Shown here: one piece after another, positions 1 through 10,682 of the stretch
How positions within the stretch are numbered: the first letter of the stretch is position 1
Layout: the number at the start of each line of letters is the position of its first letter
Source: Doryteuthis pealeii
Lineage: Eukaryota > Mollusca > Cephalopoda > Myopsida > Loliginidae
Direction: 5' to 3'
Assembly: GCA_023376005.1 (NCBI GenBank)
Contig: CM042152.1
Span: 90,807,948-90,871,947 of the forward strand
Length of the DNA: 64,000 nt
The notes under the pieces: generated by a model
Told to the model about the DNA's origin: nothing
The model's input: the letters and a program-made list of their open reading frames with translations, nothing else
Database searches by the model: none
Program-made: the position numbers and the translations under genes

Positions 1-304
1 CCCTTGCTACGGCCTTCTGATAGTTCGGATATGATAGACGTACTGTTTGATGTCCGACTCCGATGCTTGTTGTTGAGGAAGAGGAGCGACCCTTATATAG
101 GTCTGTTCCCTTTGAAAGCTGGATCAGAAGCGGGTGAGTTTGCCTATTCAGCTTTGCCGCCAAAGTATACTGGCTCGTGATTGGTTGGTTCGAAACAGAG
201 GCTCGTAGACAAGAACGATAACCCCCATACCTCAGAATTCTCAATAAAACAGCGAAAGTTTTGTATTGTTATAATAAATACTAATACCAAAAACTAGATC
301 TCTT
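1..304 (+). repeat. LTR-like fragment at window edge
   Basis: A TATA-like stretch (near 94-101) is followed about 150 bases later by AATAAA (243-248), the spacing of an LTR promoter and polyadenylation signal on the plus strand. Neither LTR end nor a target duplication is visible because the window starts here. The first ~275 bases are not present in block copy 3. The alternative is ordinary unique sequence. Confidence 0.25.
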
Positions 305-868
305 ACCGCCCTGTCGGCTGGGGCGTTAGAATGCACCGACTGCACCTCTGCAAATGGGGCCACCTGTTAGCCGTGGGTGGCGACCCGTGATGTTTAAGGA
401 TGGAGCCCAGGTGGATGAGCAATTCATGACATGCAATACTCCACTTTGGCTTTATCTTGGGCTAGACGGGCGGTCGGAGAGGCCCCCTCCGATCAATCGG
501 CTGGTCACGTCAAGCCCTAGCACCTATATGATTTTCCCAACCCTATTGCCTTTATGGCAAGCCCCAACGCCTTTTTATCATATGGGTGCTAGAAGGCGGT
601 GGCTGCGGGTCTACATGTCCTGGGAATGATGTTAAACTCTATCTGATGGTGAGGTTCCAGTTCTGGAGGTTTGGGGAATGTGGAGCACCCCTTCATCACC
701 ATTGCTCCCTGGTCCACTCTGACCCGGAGTGATAGCACCTGTTAGGGTCCCATCTATGGGTTAAATAGAAAATGTATTTATAAAATTGTATTATCCATTA
801 AGAATTGATTTATTTAAAAACTTTATCGGCATTAAATGACCCACTGAGGTTGATATGCCGTAAAACAA
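305..868 (+). repeat. dispersed repeat X, copy 1
   Basis: A ~565-bp repeat that starts with a GC-rich part (CCGCCCTGTCGGCTGGGGCG) and ends with an AT-rich part closing on ATGCCGTAAAACAAAAC and an A/C-rich tail. A second copy in the same orientation lies at 13833-14432, and further copies are in blocks 2 and 3. Short open frames run through it but none matches a protein family I know. The A/C-rich tail suggests a SINE-like or truncated LINE-like retroposon; the family is unknown to me. Confidence 0.75.
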
Positions 869-2110
869 AACACCCCCCCCAAAAAAAAACAAAAAACAAA
901 TCAAATTGAAAATATGTCCCCATCATCACTGACGCATCCGATATTCTGCTTTTTACCTGATAATTATGCTTGTAACGGTGATACTATTCTAAAAATTGAA
1001 ATCTCTTTCCTCAAATAAAAGCAAAGCCTCGAAGAAAAAAAAATTGTGGTCAGTTCTTTAATTTGCAACTCTCGCCATATGGGAGACGTTACTGTTCCAA
1101 AATCGACTTACCATAGTGTACAGTAAACGACAATGTATCAAACGCGTGAGGAGTGAACACAATAAAGAAGTTGGTACTAATTGTTTTCTTGTTGTCTAAA
1201 TCAATATTTTACACCTGTGCAGTAAAAAGGATAATGTTTTATTGTTGCTTGTGCAGGCATATATTTAATAAATTTAACTTAATCTGACATACGAACTAGA
1301 TATTCTGTATCTTCTCGTAAACCTTTTTTTAATTAAAAAAAGGAGATAAATTGATTGCATAATATATGGGAGATAAGTCCTTCATAAAGATGTTAATTCA
1401 CAATCTAAACTCCTTACCTCTGTATAATCTTATCATAATAGAGATTGTGAGTCTTTTTGTCTTTAACCGAAACTATATCACTACCCAAGTCACAAATCCT
1501 TAGTTATTTACGTCACATTCTCCATGATTTTATTTTTATTTAAACCTCAATTATTAATAAAATTGTTTTACATTATAAATACTGTTGACCATTTCAATAT
1601 ACTAATAACATGCAATTGTATTTGTATATACAAGAAAATAGCGGTTTACAGTGTTAACGGTAGGCTAGTTTGCATATTGATCTTAAAAAATTGATTCTAA
1701 TAGATCTTCGTTGTATCATTTTAATGTGCATATTTGTATTAAAACTTGTCGCATTTCATATCGTTGTTAACCCGTTCCTTGACGTCATAATTCCGCCCTT
1801 TCTCTCTGCTTCCGTTAAACCACTTCATTCGTTAATTTTTATATATTAGATGCCCAGACAATTCGTGGACAGACCACATAAATATTACGCAATTTGAACC
1901 AACAAAACATTATGATTTTTACTTGCACAGGTGTAAAATATTGATTTCGACAGCAAAAAGCAATTGGCACCAATTTCTTTATTGTGTGCAATCTTCAAGC
2001 ATTTGACACATTGACGTTAACTGTCCACGTGAAATTTGCTATATTAAGAGCTTCTTGCTCGGGGAGAAGATTAAATTTTGTTAACTCTCTTCCGCCTGAC
2101 AACAACTGAA
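869..2110. repeat. inverted repeat with dispersed internal segment Z
   Basis: No gene is visible. Two diverged arms (about 1135-1216 and 1926-2012) are inverted copies of each other; both contain CACAATAAAGAA and ACACCTGTGCA. The internal part at 1425-1700 is matched, in reverse complement, by 59278-59560 in the single-copy right part, so it is a dispersed repeat (called Z here). This looks like an old foldback or TIR transposon. The rest is AT-rich sequence without recognisable signals. Confidence 0.55.
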
Positions 2111-2744
2111 AACTGAAAAAAAAAAATGACCATGATTGCCTTCTATTACACTATGGTTATTTTGCTTTAATGGCCATGTTCACCACAGCATACAGGTATC
2201 CATATTTCGTTGAGAGGTAAACGTTTTATCTTTGCATTTTTAAGGTTTCTTCTAACCATGAGTTTCATAATTCTCCGGTTAAAATTCTATTCCATTTTTT
2301 CGATCGGTCAAGACTCGTCGTGGTTCTTGATGGCCCTCGGCTACCCAAAAGAATTACAAAAATCTATGCAACACTAGAAAGACGTATGTACAAGTTTTCC
2401 CACCAGTTTTAAATAGGAGACTTTCACTGATATCTGAGTGACAGCAAGTCACCCTTATGTTATACTGTTGTTGTAGTTCTCGGGCAAGGTCCAAGTCTCC
2501 CCGGGTCTCCGTGACTCTTTTGATTATTCCAGCCGATCTCAAAAATGCTGTAGTCTGGATGGTCTCGATTCTTCCTCTGATTGCCAATTTACCCAGACTC
2601 TTTTCCAGACCCCTGGGGATCGTTCCAAGGGCCCCGAGCACAATTGGTATGACATTCACCCTCATGTTTCATAGTTTTCTCTGTTCTCTGGCAAGGTCCA
2701 GGTATTTGTGGATCTTTTCGGTCTCTTTCATTTTCACATTATTA

Positions 2745-2781
<37 letters not shown>

Positions 2782-2853
2782 TACTCCTTTTGAGTTTTCA
2801 CGTCAGTGTTAGCTGATGGTCTTTCAATTGGGTCTGAGTGAGAGCAAGTCTCC

Positions 2854-3418
2854 TCAGGTCTCCAGGACTCTTCTGAGTATTCTGGCAGATTGCAGCAGTG
2901 CAGTGTTCTGAATGGTTTCAATCCTTCCTCTGATTTCCAAACTTTCCAAACCCTTTTCTAATCCTTTTGGGACTGTTCCAAGTGCACCAACTACAATTGG
3001 TATCACTTTCACTTTCATATTCCATAACTTTTTCAGTTCTCTGGCAAGGTCCAGATATTTGTCCATTTTTCATTTTCCTTTAACTTCACCCTGTGATCTG
3101 CTGGCACTGCAAAATCCACAGTTGACAAGCTCTTTCTTTTTTGTTTATCAACACTAGGTCTGGTCTTCTTGCTGGGATAAGGTGATCCGTTTTTATTTCA
3201 AAGTCCCAGAGAATTTTATGCGTTTCGTTCTCAAGAACAGATTCTGGTTTATGCATATACCATTTTGTTGTATGGTCAAAATTTAATTTTTTGCATAATT
3301 CCCAGTGGATCACCTTCCCAACCCAGTCGTGTCTAGTTTTGTATTCTCGTTGTGCTAGTTTGCTACATTCGCAGAGTATATGGTTAACAGTCTCATCTCT
3401 ATTACCGCAAAGTCTACA
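2854..3418 (-). pseudogene. RLE-type non-LTR ORF, C-terminal fragment (zinc finger plus endonuclease)
   Basis: The longest coding piece in the pile-up. On the minus strand it reads a CCHC knuckle (CRLCGNRDETVNHILCEC, 3418 downward), then RHDWVGKVIHW (RHD at 3334-3326), then RRPDLVLINKKE (around 3170-3153), then a D-F-A-V-like segment, then the family's terminal VVGALGTVPKGLEK and ILRRVLET before the stop. CCHC followed by RHD, PD and D is the order in the restriction-like endonuclease domain of R2/R4-type LINEs, which nicks the target for target-primed reverse transcription. The reverse transcriptase is missing and there is a frame shift just after the PD motif (near 3095-3130), so the fragment is dead. 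Confidence 0.8.
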
Positions 3419-3559
3419 TTTACTATTTTGCTGGGTCTATCAATTTTCGCTTTGGTGTAGTTTGTCCTTATGGCATTATTTTGTGCAGCAATTATAAGTG
3501 ATTCTGTTTCTCTTTTGAGGTTTCCTTTTCTTAACTATGTCCAAATCTTTTCATGTGCA

Positions 3560-3560
<1 letters not shown>

Positions 3561-3606
<46 letters not shown>
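3561..3606. repeat. (TTA)n microsatellite, LINE tail
   Basis: Pure TTA tract. On the minus strand it is the TAA tail directly after the 3' UTR of one LINE copy and abuts the 5' truncation point of the next. Equivalent tracts occur at 2742-2780, 4399-4446 and 5067-5114. Confidence 0.95.
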
Positions 3607-3607
<1 letters not shown>

Positions 3608-4394
3608 TCACTCCATTCGAGTTTTTCACACCTGCCGTAGCCGGTGGTTCACTGAAGGCTGAGTGAATACAAGTCTCTCCGGGTCTCTGTGACACTTTTG
3701 ATTATTCCAGCCGATCTAAAAAAATGCTGTAGTCTGGATGGTCTCGATACTTCCTCTGATTGCCAATTTATCCAGACTCTTTTCCAGACCCCTGTGGATC
3801 GTTCCAAGGGCCCCAAGCACAATTGGTACGACATTCACCCTCATGTTTCATAGTTTTCTCAGTTCTCTGGCATGGTCCAGGTATTTGTTGATCTTTTCTG
3901 TCTCTTTCATTTTCACATTATTATTATTATTTACTCCTTTTGAGTTTTCACATCAGTGTTAGCTGATGGTCTTTCACTGGAGTCTAAGTGACAGCAAGTC
4001 TCCTCAGGTCTCCAGGACTCTTCTGAGTATTCTGGCAGATTGCAGCAGTGCATTGTTCTGAATGGTTTCAATTCTTCCTCTGATTTCCAAACTTTCCAAA
4101 CCCTTTTCCAATCCTTTTGGGACCGTTCCAAGTGCACCAACTACAATTGGTATCACTTTCACTTTCATATTCCATAACTTTTTCAGTTCTCTGGCAAGGT
4201 CCAGATATTTGTCCATTTTTTCATTTTCCTTTAACTTCACCATGTGATCTGCTGGCACTGCAAAATCCACCAGTTGACAAGCTCTTTCTTTTTTGTTTAT
4301 CAACACTAGGTCTGGTCTTATTATTATTATAAGTGATTCAGTTTCTCTTTTGAGGTTTCCTTTTCTTAACTATGTCCAAATCTTTTCATGTGCA

Positions 4395-4448
<54 letters not shown>

Positions 4449-5068
4449 TCACTCCATTCGAGTTTTTCAAACCTGCCGTAGCCGGTGATTCACTGAAGGC
4501 TGAGTGAAAACAAGTCTCTCCGGGTCTCTGTGACTCTTTTGATTATTCCAGCCGATCTCAAAAATGCTGTAGTCTGGATGGTTTCGATTCTTCCTCTGAT
4601 TGCCAATTTATCCAGACTCTTTTCCAGACCCCTGGGGATCGTTCCAAGGGCCCCAAGCACAATTGGTACGACATTCCCCCTCATGTTTCATAGTTTTCTC
4701 AGTTCTCTGCAAGGTCCAGGTATTTGTTGATCTTTTCGGTCTCTTTCATTTCACATTATTATTATTATCTACTCCTTTTGAGTTTTCACATCAGTGTTAG
4801 CTGATGGTCTTTCACTGAGTAAGTGACAGCAAGTCTCCTCAGGTCTCCAGGACTCTTCTGAGTATTCTGGCAGATTGCAGCAGTGCAGTTTTCTGAATGG
4901 TTTCAATTCTTCTCTGATTCCAAACTTTCCAAACCCTTTTCCAATCCTTTTGGGACCGTTCCAAGTGCACCAACTACAATTGGTATCACTTTCACTTTCA
5001 TATTCCATAACTTTTTCAGTTCTCTGGCAAGGTCCAGATATTTGTCCATTTTTTATTTTTTTATTTTA

Positions 5069-5114
<46 letters not shown>

Positions 5115-5465
5115 GAGTTCTGGCGTTAACTGGAAGTCTTTCACTGGCGTCTGAGTGACAGCAAGTCTCCTCAGGTCCCCATGACCCTTCTGAGTATTCT
5201 ATCCGATTTCAACAATATTGTTTGGATGATCTCTGATTTTTCCTACGATTTCTACTTAATCTACACACTTTTTCAAACCCTTGGTGTCCGTTTCAAGAGC
5301 ACTAACCACAATTAATACCACCTTTACCCTCATGTTCCACAGGTTTTCCTTCCCGTTCTCTGGTAAGGTCCAAGTATTTGTCTATCTTTTCATTTTTATT
5401 TTTACTTTTCACTTTGTGATCAGCTGGAACGGCAAAATCTACAAGGTTACAAATTCTGTTGTTAA

Positions 5466-6390
5466 TTAACAACTTATCTACAAGTCATAGAATGTTATCA
5501 CAGGAGATAAACCGAAAACAAATCTTTTAAAAAACTTGACTGTCTTTCTAATTCCTCTAATTTCGATACTAATGTTTTTGATCTTGATGCATGTGAGTCA
5601 GTAATTATGGACATGCCTCTTACTTTCTAGTTCCTCAGTTTTCTCCGTTCTCCAGCGAGATCTTGGTATTTTTTTTAGCTTTTTGCAATTCATTATGGTC
5701 CAGTGACACGTATACATTTAGCTTCACTAATCATTTTCGATCGGCCTTATATTCATCATATCAGCGCATCTGACACTCTGTCCTATCGACGAGGCTCCAT
5801 TTCTGAATCTCTTGAGAAAGTGGAGTACCCATTCATCACCATTACTCCCAGGTCCACGCTGACTCGGAGTGTTAGTACCTGTTAGGTTCCTATTTATGGG
5901 CCAAATAGATTTGTTTGCAAATCATTCGTCATAGATAGGATTACTTGATACCATATAATTAAATTATTTCTATTAAGAATATTTACTGGAAGCTATACTT
6001 ATTTACTTTGAAACTATATAACTATGTGCAAACAAAGGACTATTATTAAATAGAATAATTACTTGAAACCATATTATTAGTAGTATTGAATAGGAATACT
6101 TCAAACTATACAACTGTGGCTAAATTATTTGTATTAGATAAGAATACTTGATATCTAATATCTTTGTGTTAAAAAACTCTTTAAAAAAATTTGCGCAAAT
6201 TGAACTAGCCCAAGAAAGCTGAGTGTACCTGAGATGCATCTTTAGTGAAACAGTGCTAACCACTGTCTTTACATTTTCATAAAAGATCTTGGGACCATTT
6301 TTTTGAGAAAATATGTCCCAAGTAATTTTTAAAGTAATCTTTAATTGGTATTTATGTTCGTTGAATTTCAATCTCCTTTCACCAAGACAC
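5466..6390. other. AT-rich intergenic stretch with fragment similar to end of repeat X
   Basis: No convincing gene. About 5790-5890 resembles the 3' part of repeat X (GGAGTACCCATTCATCACCA compared with GGAGCACCCCTTCATCACCA at 679-698, and a closing GGGCCAAATAGA compared with GGGTTAAATAGA), so it is probably a diverged fragment of the same family. A short minus-strand frame at 6120-6371 follows the primer-site-like motif of the next entry and might be a gag start, but no family signature is visible. Confidence 0.4.
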
Positions 6391-6950
6391 TGAATTATGC
6401 GTCGCCAATATAAGAAAACAGTTCAGATTTTGCAAAGAATAGATAACGACACACAACGAGGCTTATAAACAAAACAGCGGCTTTTATCGAAGCAAGACAA
6501 AGTTATACAATACAATACAATACAAATACAATGTAAGTTGGTACAAATGTTTGTGTAAGTTTACAATGTGTAATGTTTGTAAATGTTCAAATAGTGAATT
6601 GTTTGCGATTTGATACTTATCGTGGACATATCTGAAATCCAGGTAGAATGTCTTGCTCATTCTTTAGTCGCTTTTTACGCGGCAGCGGCCCTGCCTTTGC
6701 TGTTCCATTGACTCAATCTTCCCAACGTCTGCTGTATAAAAACACGTCGTGCTTGACCAGAGTCCCAACGGCAAGAGGTGTGATAGCAGTTTCCAACTAC
6801 CAAAATTGGCGGTCCAAACTGAGCCTCGTAACGTGTGCTCTGATTGGTCGCCGACAAAGGCCCTTAGCCAATCGCACGAGTTTTCTCATCAGTTTATGGC
6901 TAAGTCACTAGGGCCCTGTTGCTATAGACAAAGGGAGATAATTGCTTAAA
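6391..6950 (-). mobile_element. possible LTR with primer-binding-site-like motif
   Basis: On the minus strand the sequence at 6408-6391 reads TTGGCGACGCATAATTCA, which resembles the TGGCGAC-type primer-binding site just after a Gypsy LTR, so the LTR would occupy about 6409-6950. Against this, the best TATA-like box (TATAAAAA, near 6735) points the other way, and no target duplication was found. The region lies inside a segment missing from block copy 3. Confidence 0.3.
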
Positions 6951-7554
6951 TAATATTTCTAATACCGGCTTTGATCAACAACGCCAAGCTAAAGGTTAAC
7001 AAATGTTTTATTTACCATAATATACAACGAAAAATGTGTGCAGTCCAAGACGCCATGTTATTATTGGGTATATTTGACAGATTTCATATGTTTAACAGAT
7101 TTCTCCAATCTCGTTACTTCAATACTACAATGGCGCTATGTCAAACCTCATCAATCCAGTAAATGTAGTTAAAAATATCTATAGACCCATATTTGCAGCC
7201 GATGAAAAAAATTTTTTCCGAACAAATAATATTTAGTAAAAAAAAAAAAATTCAGTTTACGGAAATAATGAAAATTATGAACGAAAAACAATGTTTATAT
7301 TTTTGCACCGTTAAATCAATTGAAATTTAACGTAGCCAAAAACAAGATATGACTACCGGTTTTAAAAAAAAAATTCTTTGAAAAATCAATTAATGGTCCG
7401 ACACTCTCATTGGTCGATATAAAAACATTTATTTAAAACTGATTTAATGTGATTTTTCTTTTCGTTTCAGCCCTAAAGAAGTAACCGAGGTATGTATTTT
7501 TTTTATATGCATATTATAGAATACAATTCTATATTTTTAAATAAATACACGTAC
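6951..7554. other. no gene; one splice-site-like context
   Basis: AT-rich sequence without a recognisable gene. At 7455-7495 a pyrimidine tract ending in TTTCAG, a 19-base stretch (7471-7489) and GTATGT look like a very short exon with good acceptor and donor. The same arrangement is kept at 39776-39795 in block copy 3. No flanking exons can be recognised, so this is a curiosity, not a gene call. Confidence 0.25.
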
Positions 7555-7700
7555 ACATTTCTTTTCTCAAACTTAAGAAAAAGAAATTAAAACAAACACA
7601 CAACACAATCCTTTTCCCAAACTTAAGGAAAAGTGATTTAAGCAAGCACACGAACACAAATCCTTTTCCTAAATTTAAGGAAAAGTGATTAAAATAAATG
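7555..7700 (+). repeat. three short hairpin repeats (~55-58 bp spacing)
   Basis: Three tandem copies of a unit containing CCTTTTCC, a ~9-base loop and GGAAAAG, each able to fold into a small hairpin. A fourth copy lies at about 8800-8840 and is followed by the same GTTTATACAAA and GATTGGC context, so the whole 7600-7735 piece has been copied there. Confidence 0.6.
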
Positions 7701-8412
7701 TTTATACAAAAATCAAAATCGATTGGCTAGATTAGCATTGCTCTCAACTACGTCCGCGCGTTTGCGCCAAAAATTAATTACTTTTCGATCCTATCTTCTA
7801 ATTATAAAAACGGAGAAGAAATCAACAGACAGACAGACTTCACCTCACACTCAAACCGGACACATCCGACGACCACAAACAAACACACAGATCTCGTCTC
7901 GCTGCCAGATAGAACAACGACCAAGAAACAGGTGTTCGAACGAACGATTCCACTGCCTCAACACAATTACTACTACTACCATTATTCTTACCACTTCGTT
8001 CTACCTACATCAAGAATCCGTTTCAACAGGTCATATATACAAACTTGATTCTCATTTCTGTCCACATCTAAACGAACTTTTCCAAACTTAACACAAGAAC
8101 TTTTACATTTTACATTACACATATCATCTACACTATTCCTTTTGAACATTTCACATATTATTACAAATTTATTCTCTGAATAAATTTATTTATTATTCTA
8201 TAATTATATGCATTTGTTTTATCATTTCTCCGTATTTTCTAGCTAAACTGTGTCATATTTTTATTCGTCATTCCTAAATATTATTGAACATACATCTCGT
8301 ATCTCCTACAATATATAATCACATACATAATTATATATAAACTCACGTCCGATTCTCTCTCACACATTTTTATTTTTATTTTTTAAATCCATTGTTGTTG
8401 TTTCTTTTTCTA
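7701..8412 (+). other. no recognised gene; open frame followed by polyadenylation-like signals
   Basis: An uninterrupted 122-codon frame runs 7723-8091 and AATAAA follows at about 8178. The translation is rich in T, H and Q and matches nothing I know. The segment is deleted in block copy 3 and damaged in block copy 2, so coding function is doubtful. Confidence 0.25.
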
Positions 8413-8641
8413 GGGACTTCTCTTTTTTGTCGTAATTCTTATTTATTTTTCGTAATTTGTGGTAATTCTTATTTATTTATAGAAATGTGTCGTAATTCTT
8501 GTTTAATGTTTAATTTGTCGTAATTCTTGTTTAGATATGAAGATGGATATCTATCTATCTATCTATCTATCTACCTCAATTTGTTCATTGTTTTACTTTG
8601 TTTGGTAAATAAATAAGAATTACGACAAAAAAAGAGAAGCC
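8413..8641. mobile_element. foldback/MITE element with ~35-bp TIRs
   Basis: The left end (8413-8449) reads GGACTTCTCTTTTTTGTCGT and the right end (8606-8641) is its inverse, ACGACAAAAAAAGAGAAGCC. The inside holds further TCGTAATTCTT repeats and an ATCT microsatellite (8550-8573). There is no coding capacity. In block copy 3 the left end is lost and the right end is at about 39960-39997. Confidence 0.7.
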
Positions 8642-9078
8642 GCCCCCCTAAAATACATTTAACGCCCTAAGTTGGTTGTTTTCTTTCAAGTACCACCATA
8701 GCTGGGGTCGTTATTTTAATAGTCACCGGGCAAGCAATTTTTGAGGCAGGAGACCGGGACGCACTTCCCATAAATTACCAAAGATTAAAACAAACAACAA
8801 CACAATTCCTTTTCCAAACTTAAGGAACAGTGATTAAAAATGTTTATACAAAGTCAGAGTTTGATTGGCCAGATCAATCAATGTATTTGAAATCAAATTT
8901 ACTATTCAGTAGTAATGAACCTGTGAGACTAGCTTGTTAACCATTACCCTACTATGGGATACCACTTTTCATATAGAGTAATAGCTATTGAGATTTTTTT
9001 GTCTATTACTATCATACTGAATTTGATCCTCATTGAGTGCCCTAACTTTTTGTACCAAACTTGGCTAAACTTTAGTAA
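8642..9078. other. no gene
   Basis: Unique-looking sequence apart from the fourth hairpin repeat near 8800-8840. It is present nearly unchanged in block copy 3. No coding or RNA signal was seen. Confidence 0.5.
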
Positions 9079-9480
9079 ATGACTGTAATGAAGTTAGGGA
9101 GTAAACCCCGAAAACAAATCAAGAGCCGGAGTCCCGAAGGTGGTGTGATGCTGAATCCAGTATTAACCATCAACTCCTGCGAACACTACTACGGGGTCGG
9201 GTGTACGCGCCCGCCCCGGGTTAAAATCGCGGAGCGTCGACCCAGGCGGCCATCCCCCAGGCAACACCTGCCTCCTCGATTTAAAGGGGCAGGGTTGGGT
9301 TTATTGCCCGGTGCCTGAGGCGCCCCCTTGCGGGGGAATGCCGAGGGGATAGACGCAATTTTTAAACTCGACACCAATGAGTCTCGGCTTTTAGGTGGTC
9401 CCACGTTAATAGGGCCTTGTGCCTAACCTAGTACAAGTGGTGTACGAGGATAATACTCTACCGTTTCCAGACCGCATTGG
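9079..9480. repeat. GC-rich dispersed-repeat-like segment
   Basis: An abrupt island of GC-rich sequence (for example GGTCGGGTGTACGCGCCCGC and GGCGCCCCCTTGCGGGGG) in an AT-rich neighbourhood. This change in composition is usual for the body of a retroposon. Both strands have short open frames without family signatures. It lies next to, and perhaps belongs with, the LINE fragment at 9735-9971. Confidence 0.4.
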
Positions 9481-9734
9481 CACCTTACCTTTCCTTTGGA
9501 TCACAGTGGCAGTATGGAGAGGGGGGATTTGCTGCATGGGCAACAGCTTATCCTCCATATGAACCCGCCCAGGCTATGTTGTACAAATTAAAAAAACATT
9601 TTTTTTTACCCTACTCCATCGTCTCTCGTAGACGGAAGGCTGCCATCCATTTGATGTCAAGTATGGAAAATATAAACACTCTGTCTTGTCTAGACTCTTA
9701 AGTATGTAGTAAATCATCATCATCATCATCATCA

Positions 9735-9971
9735 TCATGTTGCGCAAGTAGCACGGATATCCATGACAATCTCTCGCCAACCTTCCCTATCACTCATTGC
9801 CTCTGGGATGTCTTCTGCGCAGCAACCAGCATCCTCGCATAGTTGATCAATGTAGGTCTTTGGTGGGTGGCCCACATTAGCATGTCCATGTATTGGCTTC
9901 CACAGGAGAACGTCGCTTATGAGCTCGTCCTTGCTTCTCCAACAGTGTCCTGCATGCCTAGTCCATCTCAC
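9735..9971 (-). pseudogene. non-LTR retrotransposon ORF, C-terminal fragment (RTE/Jockey-like)
   Basis: The minus-strand reading RWTRHAGHCWRSKDEL, then DVLLWKP, then KTYIDQLCEDAG, then AMSDREGWREIV has the layout of the extreme C-terminus of many LINE reverse-transcriptase ORFs (R-x-R-W-x-G-H, D-x-L-L-W-x-P, R/K-x-Y-x-D-Q-L, M-x-D-R-E-x-W). The stop is followed on the minus strand by an ATG/GAT microsatellite (9716-9738), the likely 3' tail. Only the last ~78 residues remain, so it is a dead, 5'-truncated insertion. The block copy 3 version is at 41121-41354. Confidence 0.7.
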
Positions 9972-10000
9972 TCGTGCGGCATGTCATTTTTGCCGTTATA

Positions 10001-10004
10001 TATA

Positions 10005-10040
<36 letters not shown>
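10001..10040. repeat. (TA)n microsatellite
   Basis: TA tract, one of several TA islands (also about 10180-10222, 10287-10320 and 10588-10646) that separate small mobile pieces in this kilobase. Confidence 0.9.
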
Positions 10041-10045
<5 letters not shown>

Positions 10046-10174
10046 GTGTCAAAAAAGTATTGAGATTTTTTTTGTACTTTTTGACACACCTTGTATTCTG
10101 AAATAAAAAGGTCCATTCATTGTTCATTTCTATCTTGGTAAATACAGCTTCAATCTCGATACTTTTATGACACA

Positions 10175-10180
<6 letters not shown>
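10041..10180. mobile_element. mariner-like TIR fragment set in TA repeats
   Basis: The left end reads GGTGTGTCAAAAAAGTATTG and the far end (10155-10180) is the inverse of a close relative (ATCTCGATACTTTTATGACA). A third, inverted copy of the terminal sequence lies at 10073-10092, so the first 50 bases alone form a hairpin. Terminal repeats of this kind with TA flanks suit a non-autonomous mariner-type element, possibly with a nested or rearranged end. There is no transposase. Confidence 0.45.
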
Positions 10181-10225
<45 letters not shown>

Positions 10226-10286
10226 CTGCACTTTGGCACACCGTTCCAGTAAAAGCTGAAACAGTGCCTTCCCACGCTATAGTTAT

Positions 10287-10320
<34 letters not shown>

Positions 10321-10321
<1 letters not shown>

Positions 10322-10585
10322 AGTAAAGAAATAACAAAGACTTAGAGGATTAGCATTATAGTCTATTTCGGGGAGCTTAGACAAAGTGTCTAACTCAACC
10401 GACTCATCAGATGCGCATCTGAAATAGACTATAAGGCTAAATCTCTAAGTCTTTTGTTATTTCTTTACTTATATATTTTCTCTGTGACTCTAACATTAAG
10501 AGCACGCATTGAGCTCTCAAACTTCGACAGGGTTTTAAAATAAAACTCTTGTGTCGTAAGGAAGATTTCTTCTCTGGACTTTTGG

Positions 10586-10590
<5 letters not shown>
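10321..10590 (-). mobile_element. TA-bounded element carrying a hammerhead ribozyme candidate
   Basis: Two inverted arms (AAGTAAAGAAATAACAAA at 10321-10338 and its inverse ending at about 10470) enclose the hammerhead candidate described separately. About 120 further bases follow up to the next TA tract. A related piece at 63344-63480 has one arm and the tail but lacks the hammerhead. Minimal hammerheads in terminal repeats are known from Penelope-like elements, which is the best guess for origin; no ORF is present here. Confidence 0.55.
10353..10414 (-). ncRNA. hammerhead ribozyme candidate (type I, minimal stem III)
   Basis: Read on the minus strand: stem I strand GCAU (10414-10411), core CUGAUGA (10410-10404), a long stem II that starts G and ends C and includes GAGUUAGAC pairing with GUCUAAGCUC, core GAAA (10369-10366), a tiny stem III UAG-A-CUA, U then A at 10358-10357 as the expected cleavage position, then AUGC (10356-10353) closing stem I. 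All invariant core positions are present. Stem III is too short to be stable alone, which matches the dimer-type hammerheads described for Penelope-like elements. Activity is unproven. Confidence 0.65.
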
Positions 10591-10668
<78 letters not shown>

Positions 10669-10682
10669 CGTGTGTGTGTATG
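10591..10682. repeat. compound (TA)n(TG)n microsatellite
   Basis: TA tract passing into TG tract. It is kept with different lengths in block copies 2 (about 21455-21540) and 3 (about 42130-42205). Confidence 0.95.

Larger units (their letters stand above)
2240..5465 (-). mobile_element. head-to-tail pile-up of truncated RLE-type non-LTR retrotransposons
   Basis: At least seven 5'-truncated 3' ends of one non-LTR family lie in the same (minus) orientation, each ending in a TAA/TTA run (TTA tracts near 2742-2780, 3561-3606, 3916-3930, 4318-4330, 4399-4446, 4757-4770 and 5067-5114). Each unit encodes the same C-terminal region, recognisable by VVGALGTVPKGLEK and IRGRIETIQ. The leftmost part (2240-2510) belongs to a related 3' UTR subtype also present at 51345-51570. 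TAA tails plus a restriction-like endonuclease fit the R4/Dong group, which is known to insert into TAA repeats. Confidence 0.85.

Noticed and set aside
6648..6911. Protein-coding gene of 87 codons
   Set aside because: No family match, overlapping open frames on both strands, and the segment is missing in block copy 3.
7566..7700. CRISPR array
   Set aside because: Only three repeats with similar spacers, in a eukaryotic context; they are tandem hairpin repeats.
10360..10440. Type III hammerhead using the AGATGCGCATCT hairpin as stem I
   Set aside because: That pairing consumes the C and U of the CUGAUGA core; the type I arrangement fits all core positions instead.
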